From Phycisphaerales bacterium (GTDB taxonomy: Bacteria; Planctomycetota; Phycisphaerae; Sedimentisphaerales; Anaerobacaceae): a stretch of 64,000 nucleotides of DNA. Below are positions 53,045 to 61,655 of the stretch, in pieces (the first letter of the stretch is position 1; each line of letters starts with the position of its first letter). Made by a program: the position numbers and the translations under genes. The DNA lies in assembly GCA_003170415.1 (NCBI GenBank), contig PMZJ01000024.1, forward strand, positions 41,935 through 105,934, read 5' to 3'. A model generated the notes under the pieces. The model made no database searches. It saw only the letters and a program-made list of their open reading frames with translations, and had not been told where the DNA came from.

Positions 53045-53596
53045 ATGGAAAATCTTGTTCCAACAAAGGTTTTCTTGACAAAGGGTGTGGGCAGGCACAA
53101 ATACCAATTAAAGTCATTTGAAGAGGCATTAAGGCAGGCGGGAGTTGCACAGCAGAATCTTGTTCAGGTTTCATCGATACTGCCGCCGCGGTGCAAAATC
53201 ATCAGTCGTGACAGCGGTTTAAAGAGATTTATGCCGGGGCAGGTATCTTACTGCGTAATGGCGCGTTCGGATACAAATGAACATGGACGTTTGATTGCTT
53301 CTTCAATAGGTATCGCTGTTCCCAAAGACCGCAACAACTGGGGATACATCAGCGAAGTCCACGGCCAGGGAATGAACGAAAAAGAAGCCGGTGACATGTC
53401 AGAGGATTTGGCCGCCGATATGCTCGGTACAACTCTTGGACTTGAAGTTGACCCTGATAAAGCGTGGTCTGAAAAAGAACAGGTATATAAAGCAAGCGGC
53501 CTGATTATCAGAACCTCCAATATTACGCAGGCAGCCAGAGGTCAAAAGGGGCTCTGGACAACAACTGTTGCTATCGTAATGTTTTTGTTTGACTGA
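53045..53596 (+). CDS. Pyruvoyl-dependent arginine decarboxylase
   Basis: It converts arginine to agmatine, the first step of a polyamine route, using a covalent pyruvoyl group made by self-cleavage before a serine. LVQVSSILPPRC holds the cleavage Ser-Ser. HGRLIASSIGIAVPKDRNNWGYISEVHG and the GLWTTTVA end match the family of archaeal and chlamydial enzymes. The 183-residue length is typical. No agmatinase or agmatine deiminase gene is nearby, so the fate of agmatine is unclear. Confidence 0.92.
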   Translation: MENLVPTKVFLTKGVGRHKYQLKSFEEALRQAGVAQQNLVQVSSILPPRCKIISRDSGLKRFMPGQVSYCVMARSDTNEHGRLIASSIGIAVPKDRNNWGYISEVHGQGMNEKEAGDMSEDLAADMLGTTLGLEVDPDKAWSEKEQVYKASGLIIRTSNITQAARGQKGLWTTTVAIVMFLFD

Positions 53597-53650
53597 TATG
53601 CCTGGATAAAGAGCAATGAACTTTTATAAACACGCCGTAAAAACATAACA

Positions 53651-54028
53651 ATGGGAAACTTGCTGGACCGGATAAGCGGGAAATCGGAAGTCAAATTTGA
53701 GGAATACGAAGGAACCGATGCGGTTGTGCATACGGTTGAGAAACACCCGGATAGAACTTTTAAGGTTACTTGGCCGGGGAAGATAATTACCGGGGTCCCG
53801 GCTGATGAAGTTATTCGGTTCATACGGGAAGAGTTGCCCGGCTATTATGATTATTACATAAAGATAAAAACCTATGTGGACAGGCACAATATCCCTCAGG
53901 CAGAAATAGAAATCCAGGGGACAATTGGTATAAGAGGAAAGCCCGGCAGGTATAATCCGTTTGATACAAGGTTTTTCATCAAAACCGAAGGAAAACAAAA
54001 ACAGTTAACGGATAAATCTGAATTCTGA
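53651..54028 (+). CDS. Uncharacterised cargo protein
   Basis: I do not recognise this 125-residue protein. It is charged and probably soluble, with no signal peptide, membrane segment or cysteine. A Tyr-rich segment (LPGYYDYYIKIKTYVDRHN) lies in the middle. It lies between the arginine decarboxylase and the radical SAM gene in one direction, with gaps of 54 and 25 bases, so it should be expressed with them. Confidence 0.7.
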   Translation: MGNLLDRISGKSEVKFEEYEGTDAVVHTVEKHPDRTFKVTWPGKIITGVPADEVIRFIREELPGYYDYYIKIKTYVDRHNIPQAEIEIQGTIGIRGKPGRYNPFDTRFFIKTEGKQKQLTDKSEF

Positions 54029-54053
54029 TCCACTATAAAGAAAGCGCGGGAAA

Positions 54054-54989
54054 ATGACCCCGAAAGATGTCGGCAGAAATAACTGTATATTCGGCCCGGT
54101 TCCATCCAGAAGATTAGGCCGTTCACTTGGGATTGATTTGGTGCCGTTTAAGACGTGCACGTATGATTGCATTTATTGTCAACTCGGAAGAACAACGAAC
54201 AAAACAACACAAAGGAAGGAGTGGGTGCCAACCGACAACGTTATCAACCAGCTCTCAGGCAAACTTGGCTCTAACCCCGATTATATAACTCTGTCTGGCT
54301 CGGGCGAACCCACATTGTTCTCACGCATTGAGGAGCTGATTTCCAGAATAAAAAGTGTTACCGATATTCCAGTAGCCGTGCTTACAAACGGGTCGCTGTT
54401 GTGGTTGCCGCAGGTCAGAAAGGCCCTCAAAGCCGCCGATTTGGTCATCCCTTCACTCGACGCAGGAAATGACCGTATGTTTCAGTATGTCAATAGACCT
54501 CATCCGGATATTTCGTTCACAAAGATGCTGGAGGGGTTAATTAAGTTTCGCGAGGAATATGACGGCCAATACTGGCTTGAAGTATTTCCGTTGGCAGGCA
54601 TAACCACCACTGAAATGGAAGTTGACGAGCTAAAGACCTGTATAAACTCCATAAGACCAGACAAAGTGCAGACAAATACTGTAAGCCGGCCGCCCGCTGA
54701 AAGCTTTGCCGAGCCGGTCCCCCGGAAACAGTTGGAGACCATAACCAGGAAGCTGTACGACAAAGCAGAGGTTATTGCTGACTACCGAGGGGTGCATAAA
54801 GCAGAATATTTCTCGGCTAAGTGTGATGATGTATTGACGCTTCTGGAGCGTCGCCCCTGTTCTGTTGAGGATATCGCATCAGGCCTTGGTCTTCATAGAA
54901 ATGAGGTTGTAAAGTACTTAGAACAATTAAGCACCGAAGGCAAAATCATAGCAAAGCCGTTTAAAAACAAACTATACTATTGCAAATAA
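54054..54989 (+). CDS. Radical SAM protein with C-terminal winged helix
   Basis: The N-terminal radical SAM domain has the cluster motif CTYDCIYCQ (CX3CX2C) near residue 35 and the GSGEPTL motif. The N-terminus FGPVPSRRLGRSLGIDLVP is typical of the COG0731-like/YfkB-like group. The last 70 residues (LLERRPCSVEDIASGLGLHRNEVVKYLEQL) are a winged helix-turn-helix, unusual for an enzyme and suggesting DNA binding or regulation. Substrate unknown. It is the last intact cargo gene. Confidence 0.9.
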   Translation: MTPKDVGRNNCIFGPVPSRRLGRSLGIDLVPFKTCTYDCIYCQLGRTTNKTTQRKEWVPTDNVINQLSGKLGSNPDYITLSGSGEPTLFSRIEELISRIKSVTDIPVAVLTNGSLLWLPQVRKALKAADLVIPSLDAGNDRMFQYVNRPHPDISFTKMLEGLIKFREEYDGQYWLEVFPLAGITTTEMEVDELKTCINSIRPDKVQTNTVSRPPAESFAEPVPRKQLETITRKLYDKAEVIADYRGVHKAEYFSAKCDDVLTLLERRPCSVEDIASGLGLHRNEVVKYLEQLSTEGKIIAKPFKNKLYYCK

Positions 54990-55133
54990 TTTGCAATAGT
55001 TAACACTTAATCTGACACTTCTGTTGTGATATTAACCATAGCCGGCACAGCAAAACACAGGCCACGACAAAGCTGGAGCTTAGCTGTGCCAGCGGCGACC
55101 CCACCTGATGGGCGGGGTAAATAAGTGTCAATG

Positions 55134-55226
55134 ATGACCACGGAAGAAAAAGTTATCAAAAACAAAGTCGGCCTGCTCAAACTGGCCAAGGAACTTGCAA
55201 CGTCAAAGCAGGGCGAATTTGGCTAA
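55134..55226 (+). pseudogene. Fragment of an IS481-type transposase N-terminus
   Basis: The reading MTTEEKVIKNKVGLLKLAKEL matches the start of IS481-family transposases (typically followed by a helix-turn-helix and DDE domain). Here it stops after about 30 codons, and the sequence switches to a metallopeptidase remnant. The whole DDE part is missing. Confidence 0.65.
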
Positions 55227-55414
55227 ATCTGGAATTAGCAAAAAAACTTAAGCACTGTTTAGAATATATTTTAGTCCACGAAATGTTGATTATCTTGGAA
55301 CATCATCACAATGACCATTTTATCGCATATTTAAACGAATTCTTGCCGCAGTGGCGATCGTACAAAGAGGAGTTGAACCGCTTTCCGATTAGCCATGCTG
55401 ATTGGCATTATTAA
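55211..55414 (+). pseudogene. 3' remnant of a YgjP-like (DUF45, M48-type) metallopeptidase gene
   Basis: The frame reads GRIWLNLELAKK...CLEYILVHEMLIILEHHHNDHF...LPQWRSYKEELNRFP and ends ISHADWHY. This is the C-terminal third of YgjP-like metal-dependent hydrolases. The zinc-binding helix keeps VHEM but has Leu where the second histidine is expected (HExxH degraded). There is no start codon; it abuts the transposase fragment. Confidence 0.7.
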
Positions 55415-55436
55415 ATTAGTCAGCTTGACAGTATAG

Positions 55437-56612
55437 TTACCCAGCCGATGAAACGAGCTTTAGCACAGGCGTATTATTATCGTCCAGCTTATTCACTGCG
55501 TTCCGGTTCGACCATGGCACGATATGGCCGTAAACGTCAACGGTTGTCTGAATCGACGCGTGGCCCATTTGCTCTTTTACATAGTGTAGCGATTCACCCT
55601 GCTGGAGTAACAAGCTGGCAAAGGTATGCCTTATGTCGTGAAACCTTATATGCGGTACGTTCGCCTCTTTGAGATACTTGTAGAATTTGCTTCGCCGGAA
55701 ATTATCCAAATCCGCGGGGCTGCCATCCGGCTCTGCGAAAACCAGTCGGACGTTATCGTCTGAAGCAAATTGACTGGGCAACTTGGTTATCGGAAGCTTG
55801 CCCCCCTGCTCTCGTAATCGGGCCGACTGATACCCTAAAAGGCTCTGCTTAAGCTGCCCACTCATATCAACGTAACGGTGTTTACGGTTTTTCGGCGTGC
55901 TAAAAAGGCCGTGGCTGTACGACCGCCTGACCTGAATCATATTGGCGTCGAAATTTATATCCTCCCAGGCCAAGCCCGCTAATTCGCCCATACGCAGACC
56001 TGTACGGAAAGCGGCGAGCAACACCGGGTAATGCTGCGGATATTTCTGGAGGACAAGACCCAGCAACGTCGAAACCTCCTCTTTACTTAACACGGCGATA
56101 CACTTTTTGCGTTCCGGCAGTCTGATGTATTTGCAGACCCTAGTAGCAGGGTTCGCCTGCACGACTTCCTCTTCAATCGCAAGGTTGTAAATTCCGCTGA
56201 TGAGATTTTTCATATTGATGACAGAATTGGTTTTGAGACCCCCGCTCAGCTTTTCCAAAAGTAACGCCTTCACGTCTGCCCGTTTAATGTCGCATAGCCT
56301 CCGCTCACCCCAGACCGGCAGCAGGTGGTTCTTCAAAATACATTCATAGCCCCGCCAAGTATTTATTTTAGTTGTGACCTTGGCATATGATTCGATGTAA
56401 TGTTTGGCGTACTGGTCGAATCGCGGGCTGTTTTCTCTGGGGTCATCAATCTTGAATTCTCCGGCCAGCAGCTTCTTGCGGATTTTGCCAGCCAGCGATT
56501 CGGCGAGTTTCTTATCGCCCACCTTTTTGGATTTGATACGGTTGCTCTGGTGGATGAATACATACCACGGATTGCCCTTACCTTTTTCCTTTTGCCTTAC
56601 GGTGACACCCAT
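55437..56612 (-). CDS. int: Tyrosine recombinase (integrase)
   Basis: The element's site-specific recombinase. An Arm-type N-terminus (VRQKEKGKGNPWYVFIHQ) and SAM-like core-binding domain (about residues 65-170) precede the catalytic domain. Catalytic residues are visible: Arg in FRTGLRMGEL, HxxR in HDIRHTFAS, His in MGHASIQTT and the nucleophile Tyr in VDVYGH. Length 391. It is the only integrase between the two att copies and so the likely agent of insertion at tRNA-Ser. It lies about 5 kb from attR, further inside than usual. Confidence 0.95.
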   Translation of the reverse strand: MGVTVRQKEKGKGNPWYVFIHQSNRIKSKKVGDKKLAESLAGKIRKKLLAGEFKIDDPRENSPRFDQYAKHYIESYAKVTTKINTWRGYECILKNHLLPVWGERRLCDIKRADVKALLLEKLSGGLKTNSVINMKNLISGIYNLAIEEEVVQANPATRVCKYIRLPERKKCIAVLSKEEVSTLLGLVLQKYPQHYPVLLAAFRTGLRMGELAGLAWEDINFDANMIQVRRSYSHGLFSTPKNRKHRYVDMSGQLKQSLLGYQSARLREQGGKLPITKLPSQFASDDNVRLVFAEPDGSPADLDNFRRSKFYKYLKEANVPHIRFHDIRHTFASLLLQQGESLHYVKEQMGHASIQTTVDVYGHIVPWSNRNAVNKLDDNNTPVLKLVSSAG

Positions 56613-57331
56613 TTTGTTATCTCCTTCCAGTTCAGGTTGCCTTCCACCTCATTTTTAACAAATTCCGAACCGGATTGCAAAAAATATTTAGCTATATATT
56701 ATCCATTTTTGTCTTATCTTCTACAACTGCCTGAATTTAACGCTAAAAAATAATTTATTCGACAGTGACAATAAGGCCGGGTATGCAAGCCCGCAACAAG
56801 CGCACGTACAAGAAGCACACCGCAAGTTGATTTCGTTATATAAGTTACGGTATTGTGGGGCTGCTTCGGAAACCGTCGTAATATCCGCCAGCCCCCCATT
56901 ATTCCATTCAAAACGACGCTCTTTTCGGCTCAGGGCAAGCCCCGCCGCCATTCTGGGAGAACAGCAGCAGCGGCCTCTCCGTTTCTCATATCTATCGAGG
57001 AAATTCTTATTTTTCACCTTCCGTTGGCTCTCTGTTTTGTTCATCGTGTTCGCGTCCTAAACGTGGGTATTTCTAAGGAACAGATTAGATAATCATTGTC
57101 ATTTAATCCTAACGGTGCCTTGGGGGACACACCTCGTTTTTTCGCTGAAGGAGCAGCGGCATTGATTATTTTTACCTTTCACTTCGCACCGGCTTTTCTG
57201 GAGAAAAAAACACGCCCGACCAGCAACGACCAGTAAACCAGCTATTTTAGTAAACTCCCTTAAGGAGGCTTCTTTAGGGTAGTTTTTCTTTTTTGCTGGT
57301 CTGCTGGACTTTGCTGGTCGCCGGTGAACAA
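56613..57331. other. Gene-poor region between integrase and primase
   Basis: No gene can be supported in these 720 bases. Short minus-strand frames at 56721-57044 and 57099-57335 have unusual composition and no good ribosome binding sites. AAGGAGGCTTC with an inverted partner lies near 57260. Confidence 0.45.
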
Positions 57332-58876
57332 TCATTTCAGCCCAATCCCCCGCCAGCAGCGAAGCCGCTGATTCAAAAATCCCTTTCTGTCCTCGACACA
57401 GCCACGCTCTCTTAGCCGCTCGTTAAACTTCCGCTGGCCTAACGGGTACTTTTGGCCGTTCTCACGGCAAAACCGGTCATAGGCCTCACGCAACTGGACA
57501 ACAAAGGCCGTGTACTGCTGACCAAACTGACAGCACTCTTCAAAAAATTCCTTAAGAGGGTCCATGTCCAGTTTGTATTTTTCCGTAGCCGCCTTTATCT
57601 TCGCAGGCACTTTCAGGCCGTCTTGCTGCCACTTTAAACACCCCTCAACCGCCCAAGCCAGAATTGTCGGCCCTGCAATCTTTGGATTTTTCAGCATCGC
57701 CTTGATTTTAGGGTCACGTTCCTTTTCCGGTATAACGTGTTCAAAGGGAATCCTTAAAATTCTGCGCCACATTGCCGCATCCAAATCATTTACGTGTGGG
57801 GCGTGATTTGCGGCCAGCCAAAGTTTAAACTGCGGCTCGAATTCAAACCCTTCTTTGTAAAGATGCCTGGCCCTGAACCGGTCTCCGCCTGTGAGCGTTT
57901 TGACAAGTCCTTCAGCCAAGTTTTTTCCTTCTTCAACCTCAATGCTCACGACCATTCTTGCCCCGCACATTTGGGCTATATCACTGCGAGGCCCTCCTAC
58001 GCTGCTACGCTTTAAGAAACTTTCGAAATCTGCCGTGTGACTGTAATCACCAAGCGTCGATTTAATCGCCTCCAGAAAAGTACTTTTACCGGTTGCCGTA
58101 CCGCCATGAACGAAAAATAATTTTTCTTCACGAGTATCGCCGGTCAAACTGTAACCGACCGCTCGTTGCAGAAACTCTATTAGTTCGTTATCGTCGTCGC
58201 ACGCTGTTTTCAAAAAATCCTGCCACAAATCAAAATCCGTCTCGCCGGTGTAAAGTGTCGGACAAAGGCGTGTTATCAAGTCCTCCTGTTTATGTTCTCT
58301 TATTTCTCCTGTCTTCAGGTCGATTGTGCCAGACAGGCAGTTTAACAGCCACGGGTTGCGGTCATAGTCCGCTGTATTTGTAGTCACAAGAGGCGAGCTA
58401 CGGGCAAGCGAAAGCATTTCTCGTATTGCTATTGCCTGTTCCGAATGCAGTGCCCATTTCAGTACTTTTTCCTTGTCGTTTTTGTCGATGGGCAAATCGG
58501 CTTCTTCGCGTATACTCCGGGCACGTTTCAAAGCTCGCTGGTAGAGATATGCCTCGGCACCCTCTGTTATCCACCTTGTGGCGTCCCAGAAAAGCCATTT
58601 CCCGCTGTCCCAGTTGTATTTGAATACCCAGCCGTATAAATCAACAAACCGATTTGCGTTACCAGAATCCGATAGCTCGAATGGTGTACCAAGACGGCCT
58701 GATGTATTTTCTTGTAGCCATTCACTTACTCGCCCCTTATTTTTTGCGTCCCGTTCGTCCTCATTTTGGACGGGCGTGCCAAGGCCTTCCAGATTTTCAA
58801 ATATCTGTATCTCTTGCTTTTCGGTTTTTGTCTTCTCCGTTACAAATTTAACTTTTACTTTTGGTTTTTTTTGCAT
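57332..58876 (-). CDS. Phage/plasmid primase-helicase, D5/P4 type
   Basis: The replication protein of the element. The 514-residue product has a D5_N-like region (about residues 65-250; DRNPWLLNCLSGTIDLKTGEI is characteristic). A superfamily 3 helicase follows with Walker A VHGGTATGKST near residue 258 and LWLAANHAPHV downstream, then a C-terminal winged-helix region. The AEP primase domain found in longer relatives is absent. AAAGGAG precedes the ATG. It overlaps the upstream HTH gene by 29 bases. Confidence 0.93.
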   Translation of the reverse strand: MQKKPKVKVKFVTEKTKTEKQEIQIFENLEGLGTPVQNEDERDAKNKGRVSEWLQENTSGRLGTPFELSDSGNANRFVDLYGWVFKYNWDSGKWLFWDATRWITEGAEAYLYQRALKRARSIREEADLPIDKNDKEKVLKWALHSEQAIAIREMLSLARSSPLVTTNTADYDRNPWLLNCLSGTIDLKTGEIREHKQEDLITRLCPTLYTGETDFDLWQDFLKTACDDDNELIEFLQRAVGYSLTGDTREEKLFFVHGGTATGKSTFLEAIKSTLGDYSHTADFESFLKRSSVGGPRSDIAQMCGARMVVSIEVEEGKNLAEGLVKTLTGGDRFRARHLYKEGFEFEPQFKLWLAANHAPHVNDLDAAMWRRILRIPFEHVIPEKERDPKIKAMLKNPKIAGPTILAWAVEGCLKWQQDGLKVPAKIKAATEKYKLDMDPLKEFFEECCQFGQQYTAFVVQLREAYDRFCRENGQKYPLGQRKFNERLRERGCVEDRKGFLNQRLRCWRGIGLK

Positions 58877-59141
58877 TATTGCTCTCCTTTAATTTAGCTG
58901 TTATGGATTGGACTATCGCTTTTGTGTCGATGGTTTTAACGCGAAATTGCTCAACCCATTTCGTTACCTCGGCCCAGTGGAAAATCAACTTGCCTACGAC
59001 CTTGTAGGCTGGCAGTGGATTGTTGGGTTGCTTGATGAGGATCCGCAAAGTCCTGACCGAAAGGCTCATTCGTGCGGACAATTCCTTTATGTCGATGTAG
59101 CCTCCGTCAAGACAATGCGGTGTGTTTTCTTTTGCTTTCAT
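58848..59141 (-). CDS. Excisionase-like helix-turn-helix protein, first copy
   Basis: A 97-residue MerR/Xis-type DNA-binding protein: YIDIKELSARMSLSVRTLRILIKQPNNPLPAYKVVGKLIFHWAEVTKWV is the helix-turn-helix with wing used by excisionases. The C-terminus is basic. ATG 59141 has AAAGGG six bases upstream; a GTG at 59171 would overlap the preceding gene. It lies directly before the primase gene and may act in excision or in control of replication. Confidence 0.82.
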   Translation of the reverse strand: MKAKENTPHCLDGGYIDIKELSARMSLSVRTLRILIKQPNNPLPAYKVVGKLIFHWAEVTKWVEQFRVKTIDTKAIVQSITAKLKESNNAKKTKSKS

Positions 59142-59163
59142 AAAGTACCCTTTCAAAAAAGTT

Positions 59164-59397
59164 TCATTCACTTTTGCCGTTCAAAATATTGTCGGCCAGC
59201 GAGTCCAAATCGACAGCGGCAATTTTGTGCTCTCTCAACCACTGGCCGACAGCTTCACAGTCAAACAACAATGTCCCCTTGATGCGTATGGAGGGAAGCG
59301 GGTCGTTTGGGTCGTGAATCCAATTGCAAATCGTTTTCGGAGTCACATCCAACAGCTTTGCTAATCTGCCACACTTTATGTGTTGCCCCAAAGACAC
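59164..59397 (-). CDS. Excisionase-like helix-turn-helix protein, second copy
   Basis: The 77-residue product has the same layout as its downstream neighbour: GRLAKLLDVTPKTICNWIHDPNDPLPSIRIKGTLLFDCEAVGQWL. The two resemble each other in the PNDPLP/PNNPLP wing and probably arose by duplication. The GTG start has AAGGGG six bases upstream. A 17-bp tandem repeat lies about 95 bases upstream and could be its target. Confidence 0.82.
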   Translation of the reverse strand: MSLGQHIKCGRLAKLLDVTPKTICNWIHDPNDPLPSIRIKGTLLFDCEAVGQWLREHKIAAVDLDSLADNILNGKSE

Positions 59398-59492
59398 CGT
59401 TTACCCCTTTTAGAATCCAAGTTCTGAAACCAACCTCAACGCTGAAACTAAATTAGGAGCAAAAGAATGGGATTGCAAAACGTATGCGGTGA

Positions 59493-59526
59493 TTACGCAG
59501 GGCTTTACGTTACGCAATCACTTACG
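59493..59526. repeat. Two 17-bp tandem repeats (iteron-like)
   Basis: TTACGCAGGGCTTTACG is followed directly by TTACGCAATCACTTACG, giving four TTACG units at regular offsets. The location upstream of the HTH-HTH-primase operon suggests an operator or replication origin. Confidence 0.6.
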
Positions 59527-59578
59527 TATCGTTAATGCTTGCTGGAACACGAGTTACAAAGAGGAATGCGTAAAGAAA

Positions 59579-60286
59579 TTATCCCTTGCGGCGACGTGGT
59601 TTGTAGTTTCTAAACTGGTCATCTACCCAAGACTGCGGGTAGTAGTTTTTTCCCTTGTATCTTTTGTGAATTTCGCCGTTTGCTTTTTCCTGCCACCCCT
59701 TCACAGTGGTACGAGGTACACCATATCGTTTTTTTATCTGCGCAAAGTTAAGATAACCTTCAGGCGGTTGGCCTTTTCGTTCGATTGTCTTACCCGCCGA
59801 CCGGAGCATATCTATTATGACGTCGCAGGCCCGAACCGATGCTCGGGACACTTCACAAATATAATCATTGTCATCGACAAAGAAACTATTCGCAACTTCA
59901 TCAATATGGTGGCAAGCAGCCCAACGGACTTCATTGCCGCTTGTCGGTATTCTTGTATTGCGGAGTTTTCTATGTCCCACTGTAATTTTGTCGGCCCTGC
60001 CCCAAGCACCAAGTACACACAGCCAGTAGTTGTCGAAATATGAAACATCAACACACTTTCCCGTCCTCTGGTCGAAAACATCTTTCTCAACAGCCGGAGG
60101 CACTTTGAAGGTTTCATCTACGCCCAGTTCTATTGTCCCATCTTTCAACAAATCAAAGAAAGGCCGCCCTGCTTCCTTACAACAAGGACACAAAGAATCG
60201 TAGTGAAGTGCTGTTTTTGCGGATTCACAATCGTGCAGCAGCCGGTCAAATTTGCTACGTAATTTCTGCCAAGTTTCGAATGCCAT
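59579..60286 (-). CDS. Uncharacterised element protein with zinc-finger-like and HTH segments
   Basis: The 235-residue product is not a family I can name. A CPCCKEAGRP segment near residue 33 could bind zinc. The C-terminal third (YLNFAQIKKRYGVPRTTVKGWQEKANG) is a helix-turn-helix, and the end is basic. The middle holds several His and Cys residues (RWAACHHIDE). AGGATAA lies before the ATG. The position between the primase operon and the broken gene suggests a DNA-processing or regulatory role. Confidence 0.75.
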   Translation of the reverse strand: MAFETWQKLRSKFDRLLHDCESAKTALHYDSLCPCCKEAGRPFFDLLKDGTIELGVDETFKVPPAVEKDVFDQRTGKCVDVSYFDNYWLCVLGAWGRADKITVGHRKLRNTRIPTSGNEVRWAACHHIDEVANSFFVDDNDYICEVSRASVRACDVIIDMLRSAGKTIERKGQPPEGYLNFAQIKKRYGVPRTTVKGWQEKANGEIHKRYKGKNYYPQSWVDDQFRNYKPRRRKG

Positions 60287-60351
60287 TTACTTTATCCTAT
60301 TCAATACCGTAAAGTAGTAATGGTAACTCGAAACAACTTAGAAGTAAATCC

Positions 60352-61161
60352 TCAGATAAGACTTGATATTCTGGCAAGGTAACGCCACGCGTTGTCCCGA
60401 TTGATACGCTTTAGGTTTTCCATCCAGAGAACAAGCGGTGTGTTGGCTAATTTGCTTTTTAATTCGATAGCGGAGTGGTCGTATTCCTTAAGGTGGCAAT
60501 TCACTACGTTAGCGTTGAATTGATATATAGGGAAAAATTTTGATTGAGGCGAAGCTCCCCGCATCGCTGCTTGGAAAATTGTGTGAACCCATACCGGCTT
60601 AGGAATTAAAACAACTGCCGGTCGCAACAAAGCTAATTCTCCTATCACATAAGGCAAAGAGTCGGTAAGTTTCTTTGTGTCATAAATATGGTCTTTGTTG
60701 CCGGTGGACTTGACACTGAATTTGCACCAATTACTAACTGCTATCTTCTCCAGAAATGGTCGAGGCGTCGCCCGTGTCGGCAGTCCCATTTTCTGTGAGG
60801 TAAATAGGCCAGCAGCAAAAAGCCCCCCATCATTGACCGGCTGGATACCAACGTTTGGGAAAAAATCATCGGAGTTTCTGCCATTTTCTTCATAACAAAC
60901 ACGATACCGGTTCCACGCTTTTTCTCCCAGAAATCTTGCAGGCGGTTCTTGCTTGTTGAGCCACGAGAGGTTTTCTGCACTTGCGTAAATCAGCAGACCT
61001 TTACCGGGTGTGTAATTCTCACCGACAAGTGGGATTGACGGCTTGAACGGCCACGCCCATTCAGGTACGCCGGTGAAGGTGTCTTTGAACCGCTGGATTA
61101 AATCGTTGGCAAGGGTATTCGTCGCTATATTCCCAAAATGATAGAGAGCGCCAAACCAAGG
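60352..61161 (-). pseudogene. Uncharacterised element gene lacking a clear 5' end
   Basis: One open frame runs from a TAG at 61162 to the stop at 60352 (about 270 codons). It reads as coherent protein (GALYHFGNIATNTLANDLIQ, PSIPLVGENYTPGKGLLIYASAENL, SLPYVIGELALLRPAVVLIP), but no ATG, GTG or TTG occurs in it before 60789. The last 145 codons could be translated from ATG 60789, cutting the conserved-looking part in two. The upstream DNA is full of hairpins, so the 5' end was probably replaced or frameshifted. The pattern faintly recalls uracil-DNA glycosylase-like proteins; this is not secure. Confidence 0.6.
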
Positions 61162-61655
61162 CTATTCCCAGAACCCCCGCCAAGGGGTGCAACAGAACAG
61201 CACCTGGCCGACGCTCCCTTTTTCGGGAACGCGGTCCAAGTTCTGCCTCTGTTGCTCGGAGCCAAAAGGCTCCATTTGGCGGTTTTCTGGGAGACAGTTA
61301 CTTGATGCTCGCGCATCTCACAAATTGTCAGAATTTCACTTCAGTAATTTTCCTTTCAATTACATTTACCTCGAAGACATTCTACTGCCTGCGTTCACAC
61401 TATCAAGCTTGATTTCTGCGGTTTGACGGCTCGCTGTGCGGAGCTTGACATTTCGGTCTGATTTGCGTAACCTTTTCTGTGTTAAAGTGGACAATGGATA
61501 CGCTTGTGTAAGGCTGCGGGGATTGTTTAGGCTTGCCTGCGCTTGGCGATCTTACTCAATCTTCCTCAGTTTTACTCATTTTTCCACTTTAAGAAAATAT
61601 CGTATATTCATAACTGCAATGGAGATAAGGTGTTACGGCAGTTGTTAGGTTTGGG
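61162..61655. other. Right end of the element, hairpin-rich and gene-free
   Basis: Several inverted repeats crowd into 61165-61300: ACCCCC/GGGGT near 61173, GCAACAGA (61189) with TCTGTTGC near 61250, TCCC-TTTTTC-GGGA near 61220, and GGAGCC/GGCTCC around 61259-61274. No gene is supported up to attR. Confidence 0.5.

Noticed and set aside
56721..57044. 107-codon minus-strand frame between integrase and primase
   Set aside because: No ribosome binding site, odd cysteine-rich composition and no coherent domain pattern.
57099..57335. 78-codon minus-strand frame after the primase
   Set aside because: It overlaps the primase stop and shows low-complexity basic sequence without support.
61436..61648. 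70-codon frame next to attR
   Set aside because: No ribosome binding site and no recognisable sequence; it ends in the attachment region.
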